From an uncultured Clostridia bacterium (lineage in GTDB: Bacteria; Bacillota; Clostridia; Oscillospirales; Acutalibacteraceae), in the NCBI GenBank assembly GCA_947627055.1, contig CANQUS010000004.1:1-64000 (forward strand): DNA of 64,000 nt, in the 5' to 3' direction. The position numbers and the translations under genes were made by a program. Position 1 is the stretch's first letter; every line of letters begins with the position of its first letter. Shown piece by piece: positions 44,579 to 53,874 of this stretch. The notes beneath the pieces were generated by a model. That model was not told the origin of the DNA, did no database searches, and was given only the letters and a program-made list of their open reading frames with translations.

Positions 44579-45646
44579 ATGAGCACAATAAAAGAAACAG
44601 ATGATTATATCTTACAGGAGGATCTCGACTATATTGCAAACGAGTTTCCCGATGTTGATAAGCTTAAAAATACCTCTATTCTTATTACAGGCGCAACGGG
44701 ACTTGTCGGATCTTATTTGATCAAGGCTCTATCGGCGATCAACCGCGCTCATAATGCAAATATAAAGATCCTCGCGCTCGTTCGCAGCCCGGAAAAGGCA
44801 CATAGCGTTTTTGGAGAGCTTCTTAAACGCGGAGATATTGAGCTGATAGTCGGCGATGTACTGCAAAGTGTAGTCACTGAAAGCAATATCGACTATATCA
44901 TTCATTGTGCGAGCGTCACAAACTCTAAAGAAATGGTAACAAAACCTGTAGAAACCATCTGTATTTCCGTTGACGGAACAAAAAATATACTTGAGCTTGC
45001 TCGTAAAAAAAATATTAAATCCGCCGTATACATCTCGAGTATGGAGGTTTATGGCGCACCTGACGCCGCTCTCCCCTCTATAGGTGAAAACGATTACGGT
45101 TATGTCGATGTTCTTAATGTAAGAAGCTGTTATCCAGAGGGAAAGAGAATGTGTGAATGTCTTTGCGCTTCATATGCACATGAATACAAACTTCCGATAA
45201 AGATCGCCCGCCTTGCACAAACCTTTGGCGCAGGTGTAAACAAAAATGAAACAAGAGTTTTCGCTCAATTTGCAAGAAGTCTGATAAACAATGAAGACAT
45301 TATACTTCACACAAAGGGTGAATCAACGGGCAATTACTGCTATACACGCGATTGTGTTCTCGGAATACTATATATAATCACACGCGGAAAAAACGGCGAA
45401 GCATACAATATTACAAATGAAAACACGAATATGACTATTGTGCAAATGGCAGAGATGATTGCTGAAAAAAGCGGAAATATTTCAGTCGTATTTGATATAC
45501 CTGAGGATGCACTAAAATACGGATACGCACCTCCCGTTAAAATGAAGCTTTCATCAGAAAAGCTTCGTTCCCTCGGCTGGAAAAGCAATATAGATCTGCC
45601 AGAAATGTATGACAGAATGATCAAAAGCTGGAACTGCTCGAAATAA
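44579..45646 (+). CDS. NAD-dependent epimerase/dehydratase (extended SDR)
   Basis: 355 residues; AAAGGAC before the ATG. N-terminal Rossmann motif TGATGLVGSYL, DVLQSVV, IHCAS, active-site Ser in ISSMEVYG, and Tyr-x-x-x-Lys in CYPEGKRMCE. The C-terminal part (YNITNENTNMTIVQMAEMIAE) is that of sugar-nucleotide SDRs. It acts on a nucleotide sugar, but the substrate cannot be read off. It stands alone after the mobile-element debris and may serve the glycan locus or the general envelope. A strong terminator follows. Confidence 0.88.
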   Translation: MSTIKETDDYILQEDLDYIANEFPDVDKLKNTSILITGATGLVGSYLIKALSAINRAHNANIKILALVRSPEKAHSVFGELLKRGDIELIVGDVLQSVVTESNIDYIIHCASVTNSKEMVTKPVETICISVDGTKNILELARKKNIKSAVYISSMEVYGAPDAALPSIGENDYGYVDVLNVRSCYPEGKRMCECLCASYAHEYKLPIKIARLAQTFGAGVNKNETRVFAQFARSLINNEDIILHTKGESTGNYCYTRDCVLGILYIITRGKNGEAYNITNENTNMTIVQMAEMIAEKSGNISVVFDIPEDALKYGYAPPVKMKLSSEKLRSLGWKSNIDLPEMYDRMIKSWNCSK

Positions 45647-45742
45647 TCTCAGGTAAAATTTGAAAATAATCAGAGACTGAAAGCACTTTTTGAACCGAAC
45701 AAATTAAAATGCACAATAGAAAAAAGTACCTTTAATGCAGAA

Positions 45743-45792
45743 AAAACTGCTCTATTTTGTGATGTCCGCACAAAATAGAGCAGTTTCTTTTT
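45743..45792. terminator. Bidirectional terminator, epimerase/pfkA
   Basis: A near-perfect 18-bp stem (AAACTGCTCTATTTTGTG with its complement) and CTTTTTTT on the plus side; the minus side also has a T run, so it can end both convergent genes. Confidence 0.85.
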
Positions 45793-45846
45793 TGTTTTCG
45801 TTTTTATGATTTATCTCGGGAAACAACATTAAAACTATGTATAATA

Positions 45847-46812
45847 TTAAATGCTGATTTCGTGAGCGATCTGATAGAGCTTAGTATTGAATGTCTTTTT
45901 CATATTGAGTGCCTCGGTAATGTCATAATCAACAATATGATTGTCCTTCATTACGACGACTCTGTTGCTCTTGCCTTCCTCAAGGAGTTCAACCGCTCTA
46001 TAACCCATACGGCTTGCGATAACCCTGTCTCTCAAGGTCGGAGAACCTCCGCGCTGAACATGGCCGAGAACCGTACCTCTAGTCTCAAGACCCGTCTGTG
46101 CTTCGATTTCCCTGACAATATTATCAATTCCGCCAATGCCCTCAGCAACAACAACAATAAAGTGTTTCTTGCCTGTTTTGAGGTTGGTCTGAAGTCTGTC
46201 GATAACGTCCCTCTCGAGATCGTATGGAACCTCAGGAACAAGAATAGACGTAGCGCCTATAGCGATGCCGACCTCCAAAGCAATGTCTCCGCATCTTCTG
46301 CCCATAACCTCAACAACACTGCATCTGTCGTGCGATTGAGCCGTATCGCGGATTCTGTCGATCATCTCCATAGCCGTATTCATAGCCGTATCAAAGCCAA
46401 TCGTATAATCACTGCTTGAAATATCGTTATCAATAGTACCCGGAACACCTATACATGGAATACCCGCACCCGTAAGATCTCTCGCGCCCCTGAACGAGCC
46501 GTCGCCACCAATAACAACTACGCCGTCTACTCCGAGCTTTCTGCAATTATCAGCCGCTTTCTGTACGCCCTCCGGTGTATTAAATTCAGGACTTCTCGCC
46601 GTATAGAGAACCGTGCCGCCCTTATGAAGAATATCGGAAACACTCCTAAGGTTCATTTCAAAGACATCGCCGTTAAGCAGACCGTTATAGCCTCTGCGAA
46701 CACCGATAACCTTGATCCCCCTGCTGAGAGCAGCTCTTGTAACAGCTCTCACAGCGGCATTCATGCCTGGAGCGTCTCCGCCGCTTGTCAATACCGCAAT
46801 GGTTTTTGCCAT
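45847..46812 (-). CDS. pfkA: ATP-dependent 6-phosphofructokinase
   Basis: 321 residues from the ATG at 46812 (GGAGG 8 bases before), giving the usual MAKTIAVLTSGGDAPGMNAA. Further motifs: GVRRGYNGLL, ARSPEF, GIPCIGVPGTIDNDISSSDYTIGFDTA with the catalytic Asp, and GHVQRGGSPTLRDRV. Bacterial group I length. It phosphorylates fructose-6-phosphate in glycolysis. A promoter lies upstream: TTGATT (46878-46883 on the complement) and TATAAT (46854-46859), spacer 18. Confidence 0.97.
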   Translation of the reverse strand: MAKTIAVLTSGGDAPGMNAAVRAVTRAALSRGIKVIGVRRGYNGLLNGDVFEMNLRSVSDILHKGGTVLYTARSPEFNTPEGVQKAADNCRKLGVDGVVVIGGDGSFRGARDLTGAGIPCIGVPGTIDNDISSSDYTIGFDTAMNTAMEMIDRIRDTAQSHDRCSVVEVMGRRCGDIALEVGIAIGATSILVPEVPYDLERDVIDRLQTNLKTGKKHFIVVVAEGIGGIDNIVREIEAQTGLETRGTVLGHVQRGGSPTLRDRVIASRMGYRAVELLEEGKSNRVVVMKDNHIVDYDITEALNMKKTFNTKLYQIAHEISI

Positions 46813-47182
46813 TATCAAAACCTCCAATTTCAGATAGTAAATTATCTGGATATATTATAATACACCACGATAATAATAATCAAGCCTATTATCAATAATT
46901 TTATAAAAAAAGTATATTTTTTCAATTCTATAGCTTTTTACTGATAACTGAAACGCTATATTAGGAATTTTATGAGCATGGCAGTTGAACTGGTTTTGCA
47001 CATATTATCAGTTTATACTTTTTTGCAAAAAAATTAAAAAAATCGTTTAAAACATTTAAAAATCCGCACAAATATGATATAATGTTTAGAAAAATAAGTT
47101 ATAAATTTAATTGTCTGATTTATCATTTTATTATTTTCGAATTTTTAAATTACATTTAAAAAATTGAACAGAGGTGTTAATT

Positions 47183-50100
47183 ATGAAATCCCAAATTTTT
47201 AAATCGCTCAAAGAATCTGTAAATAAAAAACGATATTTCATTAGCCTTTCAATGGCGTTTTTCAGTTTTTTATTTGCCTTAGCCGCAATTATTTTATTTC
47301 TTTGCGGCACTTCTGAACACATGACCGCCGCTTCCACTGATTTCGAAACTCGCAGCTTTCATGTCGATATGAACGTATACGGCTCTTCTGATATAAAAAC
47401 TCATTGTGTACAAATGCATGAGAGCGAAACTATCCTGCTTAATGCCGACAACGATGCAGACTACTATCAATGGCAGGCATTTGTCCCCCAAAAAACACAT
47501 GGGCTGACATATATAACGACAATAAGCCGCAATGCAGGCTTTATTACGCTAAACTCTGCAATATGCTCGATGAAAACGATAGCGTAACGTTTAGACTTAT
47601 CACTGAGAACAACAACGTAAATTATGAAAGCGAACGTTTCAATGTTACGATAAACGACACAAGAACAGCTCAGAATGTTTCGACACCTTCTGTTTCTTCT
47701 ATCTACACACAAAACACCTCTGTAAAGAGTCCTAAACGTCGTTCGCCTAATTCTGACGTATACTCGATAACAGTTAATTTTTTATACGAGGACGGTTCCG
47801 AGGCTTTCCAAAATCTATATGCAAATTACTCAGCATCTCAAAGCATAAATCGTGAAATTACTTTAGAAACCCTTAACGGATACACTCCCGTAATCAGATC
47901 CTCGACGCCCATGGATGGATTTGAAACGGAAATAGATCTCGCAAAAAGTATTTTAAAAATAAACGTTCAAAGCCTTAACGAGGATATAACGATAAATGTA
48001 GTATATGAAGCAAATCTGGTAGATTACACTGTTAATTACTACTTACAAAACCTTGATGACGACGAATACTCACTTGATGAAACAGTGACCAAACAAGCAA
48101 AGGTCGGCTACAATATTGTTGCTAAAGATATTGAAAAAAACTATGATGGATTCTCAACCACGGAAACCGCGCTTCCTACGGTTGCGGCAGATGGAAGTAC
48201 AAGGTTAGATATATATTACAACAGAAATTATTACAAAATCACCTTCGAACTTAATGGCGGTACGGGCGAAAGAGATATTTTTGTAAAGTATGGAACAACT
48301 ATAACAGTAGCTGATCCGACAAAAGTCGGTTATACTTTTAGCTGTTGGTGCAGCGACAAGGATTGCTTGACCCCTGCCGAACTTCCTAAAACTATGCCCG
48401 CATCTTCAGATTTAATATATTACGCGAAGTGGATTCCGGCGGAAACAACATATTCTATTGCGGTCTGGATTGAAAATTCTTTTGATGACGAATACTCGTT
48501 TTATAAAATAATTAAGGAAAACTGTACGGCAACATCAGAGTCATCTATCAGCATTGACGACCCGTCGATCATGGCTTTAATAGAGCAGAGTATGTCTGAT
48601 GAGCCGATCTATAAGCATTTAACTATTAACAAGGATTTGTGTTCACCGATAGTGTCGGTAAACGGCGACGGTTCATCCACCTTAAACGTGTATTTTAAAA
48701 GAAAAATATATGCTCTGCGGTTTTTCTATGCGCGCAAAAGAATTAACGCTGACGACACATATACTTGGGAAGTGCCGTATCAAAATACCCAATGGTCCAA
48801 TAACTCAGGGCTCAGCGGAAATATATACGATGAACTTTCATTTCAAAAAATATATTGGGATCAAACTACGAATAATCAACCACCACAATTTACCGATGAA
48901 TTTAAATCATTGATTGACGGGGAGTATTCTGCGAACGATGATAAGGTAGGCATATACAACGGCAGCTATACACATACTGCGACAAATGGTAAAAAAGAAT
49001 TTTTATTTATTGTTTTAAAGGCGAAATACGGTCAAGATTTGCGTGATTTATGGCCTTCATCACCGTTTGAAAATATTGATACAACAAAACGATATAACAG
49101 TTTTATAAGCTGGGGAACGAGATATGATTCTCCGTATCAGAAATCCCATACTAACCCGAATATCAAGGGACCTTATTCTGAAATGGATGACAATATGATA
49201 AATGACGATCCCTCGATAAATTATACTGATAAAGATTCTTTTGCACAGGATTTTGTAGCCTATTGGAACACCGGTCACACATACATCTATCAAATCTACT
49301 TTAGCGCTTTGTCTACGGATACGGACGATCCTGATGACGATAATGATTATGTCTATTACGACGGAATAGAAAAAAGAAACGGAAATCCAAATGCGGGTGA
49401 TCGCGGAAAACCGGGTTATTATAAACTTCATGAAAGTATAAATATCTTAAGCAATGACAATGCGTTAGCACAAACAGAACTAAATTTTAAGGGCATGAAA
49501 TGCAATGTCAAAGAAGATATTGGTTTGGATTCCTCCCAGGCAAACGCATCAGGCGGAATCATAAAGTTCTTCTATCAGAGGGAAACAAAACAGATAACCT
49601 TTGACAACGGATATAAAAGCCAAATAGTAGTCGATATTCCGTACGGAGAAAATCTTGCAAACTACCAATTTAGCGATTATAAGGAAATAACTTTGATGGA
49701 CGACGGCACTACCTCGGAAAAAAATGCCCACTCTGAAGTTGCGCTGTATCTCCGTGATATACATCCGATATATCCTGAAGCAATGAACAAAGGTCAGCTG
49801 GAATTTTCCGGCGAATGGTATCAGGGCATTACTGAAACGCAAACCTCGTGGCACGTTGTTCCTGAAACTAAAATCGACCTTTCAGATATCAAAAATACCA
49901 TTGGCGAAAGCAATATAATTTTATATCCTAAGTGGGATACGAAAAAATATACCGCTACATTCTATACCGATCCCGATAAAACAAAACAACTTGAAGCACA
50001 GCAATTTGAGTACGGCGGCGTGCTGAAAACGCCTGAAAACACTCCCAAAAACGGATGGTATTTATTTGACGGCTGGTACTATATTGATGATAATGAAGTG

Positions 50101-51369
50101 GAGCAAAGGGTATCATTTTATACTACTCAGTTCTACCATGACATCAATATTTACGCTAAATGGAAAAGCGAATCGGAAGTGCCGTATACCATATATTATA
50201 AAATCTACGGAGAAGATACAGAAATAGCATCTCCTACCAACGGCATCGCTCCGGGAAACTCAACAATGACCTTTTCCGCAAAAGCCGGCAATGAACTATA
50301 CAGTGGATATATAAACGGTTACTACCCCGTTGACAACACAAGCACTTCTATAATGATGGATCCGAATAAGTCGGACAAAGTAACGTATACTTTTTACTAT
50401 CGGGAAAGTTCAACTCCTATTAAATACAAAGTTAGGTTTGTAGAATTTTTAGGCCTTGATCCAAGCGGGTCACCGATAATTGGAAATGACGATATTGCCG
50501 ATCCTCGAATATATAATAATGATGAAAACTTATCTGTCGTTACAGTAGTTCCGCGAACTTTTGAAAATTATACTCTTGTTTCAGCAACGGGCGATTTAGG
50601 TTATTATCGTATCACAAAAACACTTACCTATGCAGAATCTGGGACGATCACCGAGGCAAACACGTTTTATTTCTACTATATAAAAAAGAATAGCGGCACT
50701 TATATTGTTCAGCATTACTGCCAAAGTTTCGACGGAACATATGAACTCAAAAACGAGGTGACAATGTCAGGAGTTATCGGATACGATTATACAGCCGAAC
50801 CCGATAATTTCCCGGGATACAGATACAACGACAAAGCACCCGATGAAAAGAAAAGCGGAACAATAGTAGACGGTAGTACTCCGCTCGTTCTCAGACTTTA
50901 TTATGACGCTATGAAAGTAAACATTGAAAAAAAGTGGGATAATATCCAAGCGAAAGATATAGAGTTTAAAATCTATAAAAATGACGGAGGCGTTGCGGTC
51001 AGCGAAGTCGGAAACTTTGAAATAAAATTATCTGAAGGCTCATGGAATAAAACCGTATATCTCCCATATCCCGACGCAAGCTACCACTATTCTCTTGTCG
51101 AGAGTTCCAAGGGGTATCTCACAGTATATGATCCTCCAGAGCAAGTTACCGTTGACGGCAAGGTTATAAACGCCGCGAAAATATTCGAATCCACGAGCGG
51201 CGAGACAACCGTCACCGTCACAAATAGTAATCTCAGCGCTGTAACGATGCCAAGCGCGGGACTGCAAGGGATTGGAAATATACATTGTATCATCGGTTTT
51301 ATTTTGATCGTTATTTCGATAGGAATACTTTTAATTCGCGTAAAGCTTAACACTATAAAAATCAATTAA
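47183..51369 (+). pseudogene. Giant repeat adhesin, reading frame broken once near its start
   Basis: ATG at 47183 (GAGGTG upstream) opens a frame with a cytoplasmic KK start, a membrane/leader helix (about 20-45) and the first 95 residues of a beta domain; it runs out at 47587. The main 1299-codon frame begins in the other phase and fits onto the first at 47479-47495, a CCCCCAAAAAA tract: one more A would join them (VPQKNTWADIYND). The body contains Listeria-Bacteroides/InlB-type repeats (KITFELNGGTGERDIFVKYG, VGYTFSCWCSD, YYAKW; again TATFYTDPDKTK), MucBP-like stretches, a Cna-B domain (VNIEKKWDN... VTVTNSN) and VTMPSAGLQGIG plus a helix, a probable sorting signal. Full product about 1395 residues. 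Phase variation, decay or a missed base are all possible. Confidence 0.85.
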
Positions 51370-51415
51370 ACGATTTACTAATTATAAATCTTGAATTTAT
51401 ACTAGTATTATATGA

Positions 51416-51460
51416 GATCCCTTTTGTGAGCGCACACTTTGCTTGCAAAAGGGATTTTTT
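51416..51460 (+). terminator. Terminator of the adhesin gene
   Basis: ATCCCTTTTG...GCTTGCAAAAGGGAT and TTTTT on the plus strand, about 50 bp after the stop. Confidence 0.85.
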
Positions 51461-51879
51461 CAGAAATTTAAATGTGCGCTTTTATATGACGAAGCACAGT
51501 CACTATTGTCTCTCCACATTAGGCACAGTATAAAATAAAAAATTTTCAAATTTTAATATATTTTAAAATCTTAATTGATATTATATATGCAGGTATATAA
51601 AGATAGAACTATGTCGAGGATATAACTTAAAACAGCTTTGTGTATGCCTTTGATAATACTACCACGCTCGGAGCTCCATATAAGTTTAAAAGCTGAATTT
51701 ACAAAATTGCAGTCAATAAGTCAATCAAATTCCTTAAAAAATTAACACAGTAAATAATTATGAATTTAATAATGAGGAGGATGTCGCACAACGATAGGTG
51801 AATAATTACGGAACTGTCAGGGAATCTGCGCAATGTGCATTGCAACGCAAAAGTAAATTTGGAGCAAATAAAACAAAAA

Positions 51880-51917
51880 CGGCTTGAGGGCCACACATAA
51901 GGTGAGGCTTCAAGCCG
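51880..51917 (-). terminator. Minus-strand terminator without an assigned gene
   Basis: CGGCTTGAAGCCTCAC and GTGTGGCCCTCAAGCCG form the stem; TTTTTG follows on the minus strand. No minus-strand gene precedes it within several hundred bases, so it may end a small RNA or close antisense reads. The gap 51461-52056 holds no other feature except the rodA promoter. Confidence 0.6.
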
Positions 51918-51994
51918 TAGCTTATTCATGTGACAACCTGCAAAGAGTTTGACGCTCCCTTATTTACAAAATTGTTTCAACCGCGCCTTTTCTC

Positions 51995-52023
51995 TTGAAC
52001 TTGCTTAAAAGTAGTTATATAAT
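51995..52023 (+). promoter_or_regulatory. Sigma-A promoter for the RodA-like gene
   Basis: TTGAAC (51995-52000), 17-base spacer, TATAAT (52018-52023), 34 bases before the ATG. Confidence 0.7.
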
Positions 52024-52056
52024 ATTTATTACAATATGTTTTGAAGGGAGTTTTAA

Positions 52057-53211
52057 ATGAAAAAAGCTTTTAAAGCAGTTTGCAGCTATATTAAACATAC
52101 GGATAAATTATTTTGGCTATTGACGATAGCTGCTTCTGTTTACGGTTTCCTTCTGATATACAGTCAGCAGCGAAACGGCAGCACTAATTTTCTTAAAACT
52201 CAGATTATAGCTGTCGGTATAGGATATATTGCCGCCGTTATAATATCATGTATGGATTATAATTTCATAGGCAGGCTTTGGTGGCTTATCGGAGGCTTTT
52301 CACTTGCACTTACAATATTGGTGTTCTTTATAGGAATACAGATAACAGGCACCGATGATGTAGGATGGATAAGCATCGGTCCATTTAGCTTTCAGCCGTC
52401 TGAATTAACTAAAATATGCTTCATCGTCACGTTTGCTAAGCACATATCCGTACTGACCAAGCACAACAAACTCAAAACCTTTGTTGGGGTTATGACGCTC
52501 GTGCTTCACGCCGCGATACCCATAGTGCTTATTCATATGCAGGGGGACGACGGAGCCGCATTGATTTTTGCCTGTATATTTCTCATCATGACTTTTGCGG
52601 CAGGAATTCAGCTCAGGTACTTCATAACGTTTATTGCAGCGATATGTATTGCCGCTCCACTATTTTACACAAAGGTCATGAATGATGACCAACGTAGCCG
52701 ACTTCTTGTTTTATTTGATCTTGATGAAAACAGCCTCACAACATTCGGATGGCAGCAATATCAGGGCAAGGTCTCGATAGCCTCTGGTGGTCTGTGGGGA
52801 GAAGGCATCTTTAATGGTCCGCGAGTTGAAAAAGATATTGTTCCGTATCAAGAGAACGATTTTATCTTTACCGTTGCGGGTGAAGAACTGGGTTTTGTCG
52901 GCTGTGCTGCACTACTTCTGATTTTACTGCTCATAATAATAAAGATCCTGCATACTGCTCACAAAACCAATAACTGTCTCGGAAAAATGATCTGCCTCGG
53001 ATATTTTGCGCTTATCGCCTCACAGACGATCATCAACATAGGCATGGTGCTCGGTATACTTCCCGTAGTCGGAATCACTCTCCCCTTTTTCAGCTCGGGC
53101 GGCACCTCCGTCATGTGTCTGTATCTTGGCGTCGGACTTGTACAATCCGTCTATATGCACAAGGATGACAGCGATAAAGCAGGCTTGAAGCTCGAACGGC
53201 AGGCAAATTAA
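52057..53211 (+). CDS. RodA/FtsW/SpoVE-family SEDS protein
   Basis: 384 residues; AAGGGAG before the ATG. About ten membrane helices. Family motifs: VGWISIGPFSFQPSELTKI, then GQWGEGIFNGP-like region (SGGLWGEGIF), FIFTVAGEELGFVGC, and the C-terminal LPVVGITLPFFSSGGTSVM. SEDS proteins polymerise glycan strands of peptidoglycan with a class B PBP. Which branch (RodA, FtsW, SpoVE) is not fixed; the absence of a linked PBP or division cluster argues only weakly for RodA. Convergent with nrdG over a shared terminator. Confidence 0.9.
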   Translation: MKKAFKAVCSYIKHTDKLFWLLTIAASVYGFLLIYSQQRNGSTNFLKTQIIAVGIGYIAAVIISCMDYNFIGRLWWLIGGFSLALTILVFFIGIQITGTDDVGWISIGPFSFQPSELTKICFIVTFAKHISVLTKHNKLKTFVGVMTLVLHAAIPIVLIHMQGDDGAALIFACIFLIMTFAAGIQLRYFITFIAAICIAAPLFYTKVMNDDQRSRLLVLFDLDENSLTTFGWQQYQGKVSIASGGLWGEGIFNGPRVEKDIVPYQENDFIFTVAGEELGFVGCAALLLILLLIIIKILHTAHKTNNCLGKMICLGYFALIASQTIINIGMVLGILPVVGITLPFFSSGGTSVMCLYLGVGLVQSVYMHKDDSDKAGLKLERQAN

Positions 53212-53227
53212 GCTGCAAACAATACGC

Positions 53228-53270
53228 AAAAGCCGGCAGGCTCATGAATTTTCATGGCTTGCCGGCTTTC
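53228..53270. terminator. Bidirectional terminator, rodA/nrdG
   Basis: AAAGCCGGCAGGC pairs with GCTTGCCGGCTTT around a loop of about 15 bases that is itself weakly complementary. Confidence 0.8.
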
Positions 53271-53277
53271 ATTATCT

Positions 53278-53811
53278 TTAAAATTTATTATTATCATCCC
53301 AAAGAACCACATATCCGCATTTAAGCGTTTTCTTCATATCAATAATCCTCTGGTTGCTTGAGCCTTTGAATATTAGAGAAACGTCATGAAGTGCTTCTAT
53401 AAACGGACCGTCAACAAGAATATCAATAAGTGACAACATATCTTCTGTGACCTCACAGCGCCAATATCCGTTTTTTAGCAGGTCATCCTCCAGTGTACAT
53501 CCCGTATAACACCAAATAGTTTTACCGGGGAGTTCGCGCCTGACTCTCCGCAAAAGCGGAAGCAGACGGCGCTGATTGGAAGGCTCAAACGGTTCACCGC
53601 CAAGCAACGACAGACCGTTTATATACGATTCGGAAAGCGCACCTATAAGCTCGTCCTCTGTATCGTTCGTATAAGGCATACCGTAGGAAAAGTCCCACGT
53701 TTCACTGTTAAAGCAGTTCTTGCAGTGCCTTGTACACCCTGATACAAAGAGGGAAACTCTTACCCCCGTTCCGTTTGCAATATCAATTTTTTTAATACTT
53801 CCGTAATTCAA
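53278..53811 (-). CDS. nrdG: Anaerobic ribonucleotide reductase activating enzyme
   Basis: 177 residues from TTG 53811, after CAGGTGATTG. Radical-SAM cluster GCTRHCKNCFN (CxxxCxxC) at about 26-33 and the SAM-binding GLSLLGGEPFEP. It uses SAM and a [4Fe-4S] cluster to make the glycyl radical on NrdD. It follows nrdD by 63 bp on the same strand. Usual family length. Confidence 0.95.
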   Translation of the reverse strand: MNYGSIKKIDIANGTGVRVSLFVSGCTRHCKNCFNSETWDFSYGMPYTNDTEDELIGALSESYINGLSLLGGEPFEPSNQRRLLPLLRRVRRELPGKTIWCYTGCTLEDDLLKNGYWRCEVTEDMLSLIDILVDGPFIEALHDVSLIFKGSSNQRIIDMKKTLKCGYVVLWDDNNKF

Positions 53812-53874
53812 ACAATCACCTGTTTATGTTGTTAAGCACGAACAGTCAAGATAGTCAATAGTCTCAAATATGCA

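Noticed and set aside
47479-47495. Programmed -1 frameshift in the adhesin
   Set aside because: In the upstream frame the tract is read as GTC CCC CAA AAA ACA, which does not fit a standard X XXY YYZ slippery heptamer; no clear downstream pseudoknot was seen. An indel is more likely.
47470-47500. Start of the giant adhesin at the internal ATG 47470
   Set aside because: It has no ribosome site or leader; the leader is in the other frame from 47183, so a frameshift explains the data better.
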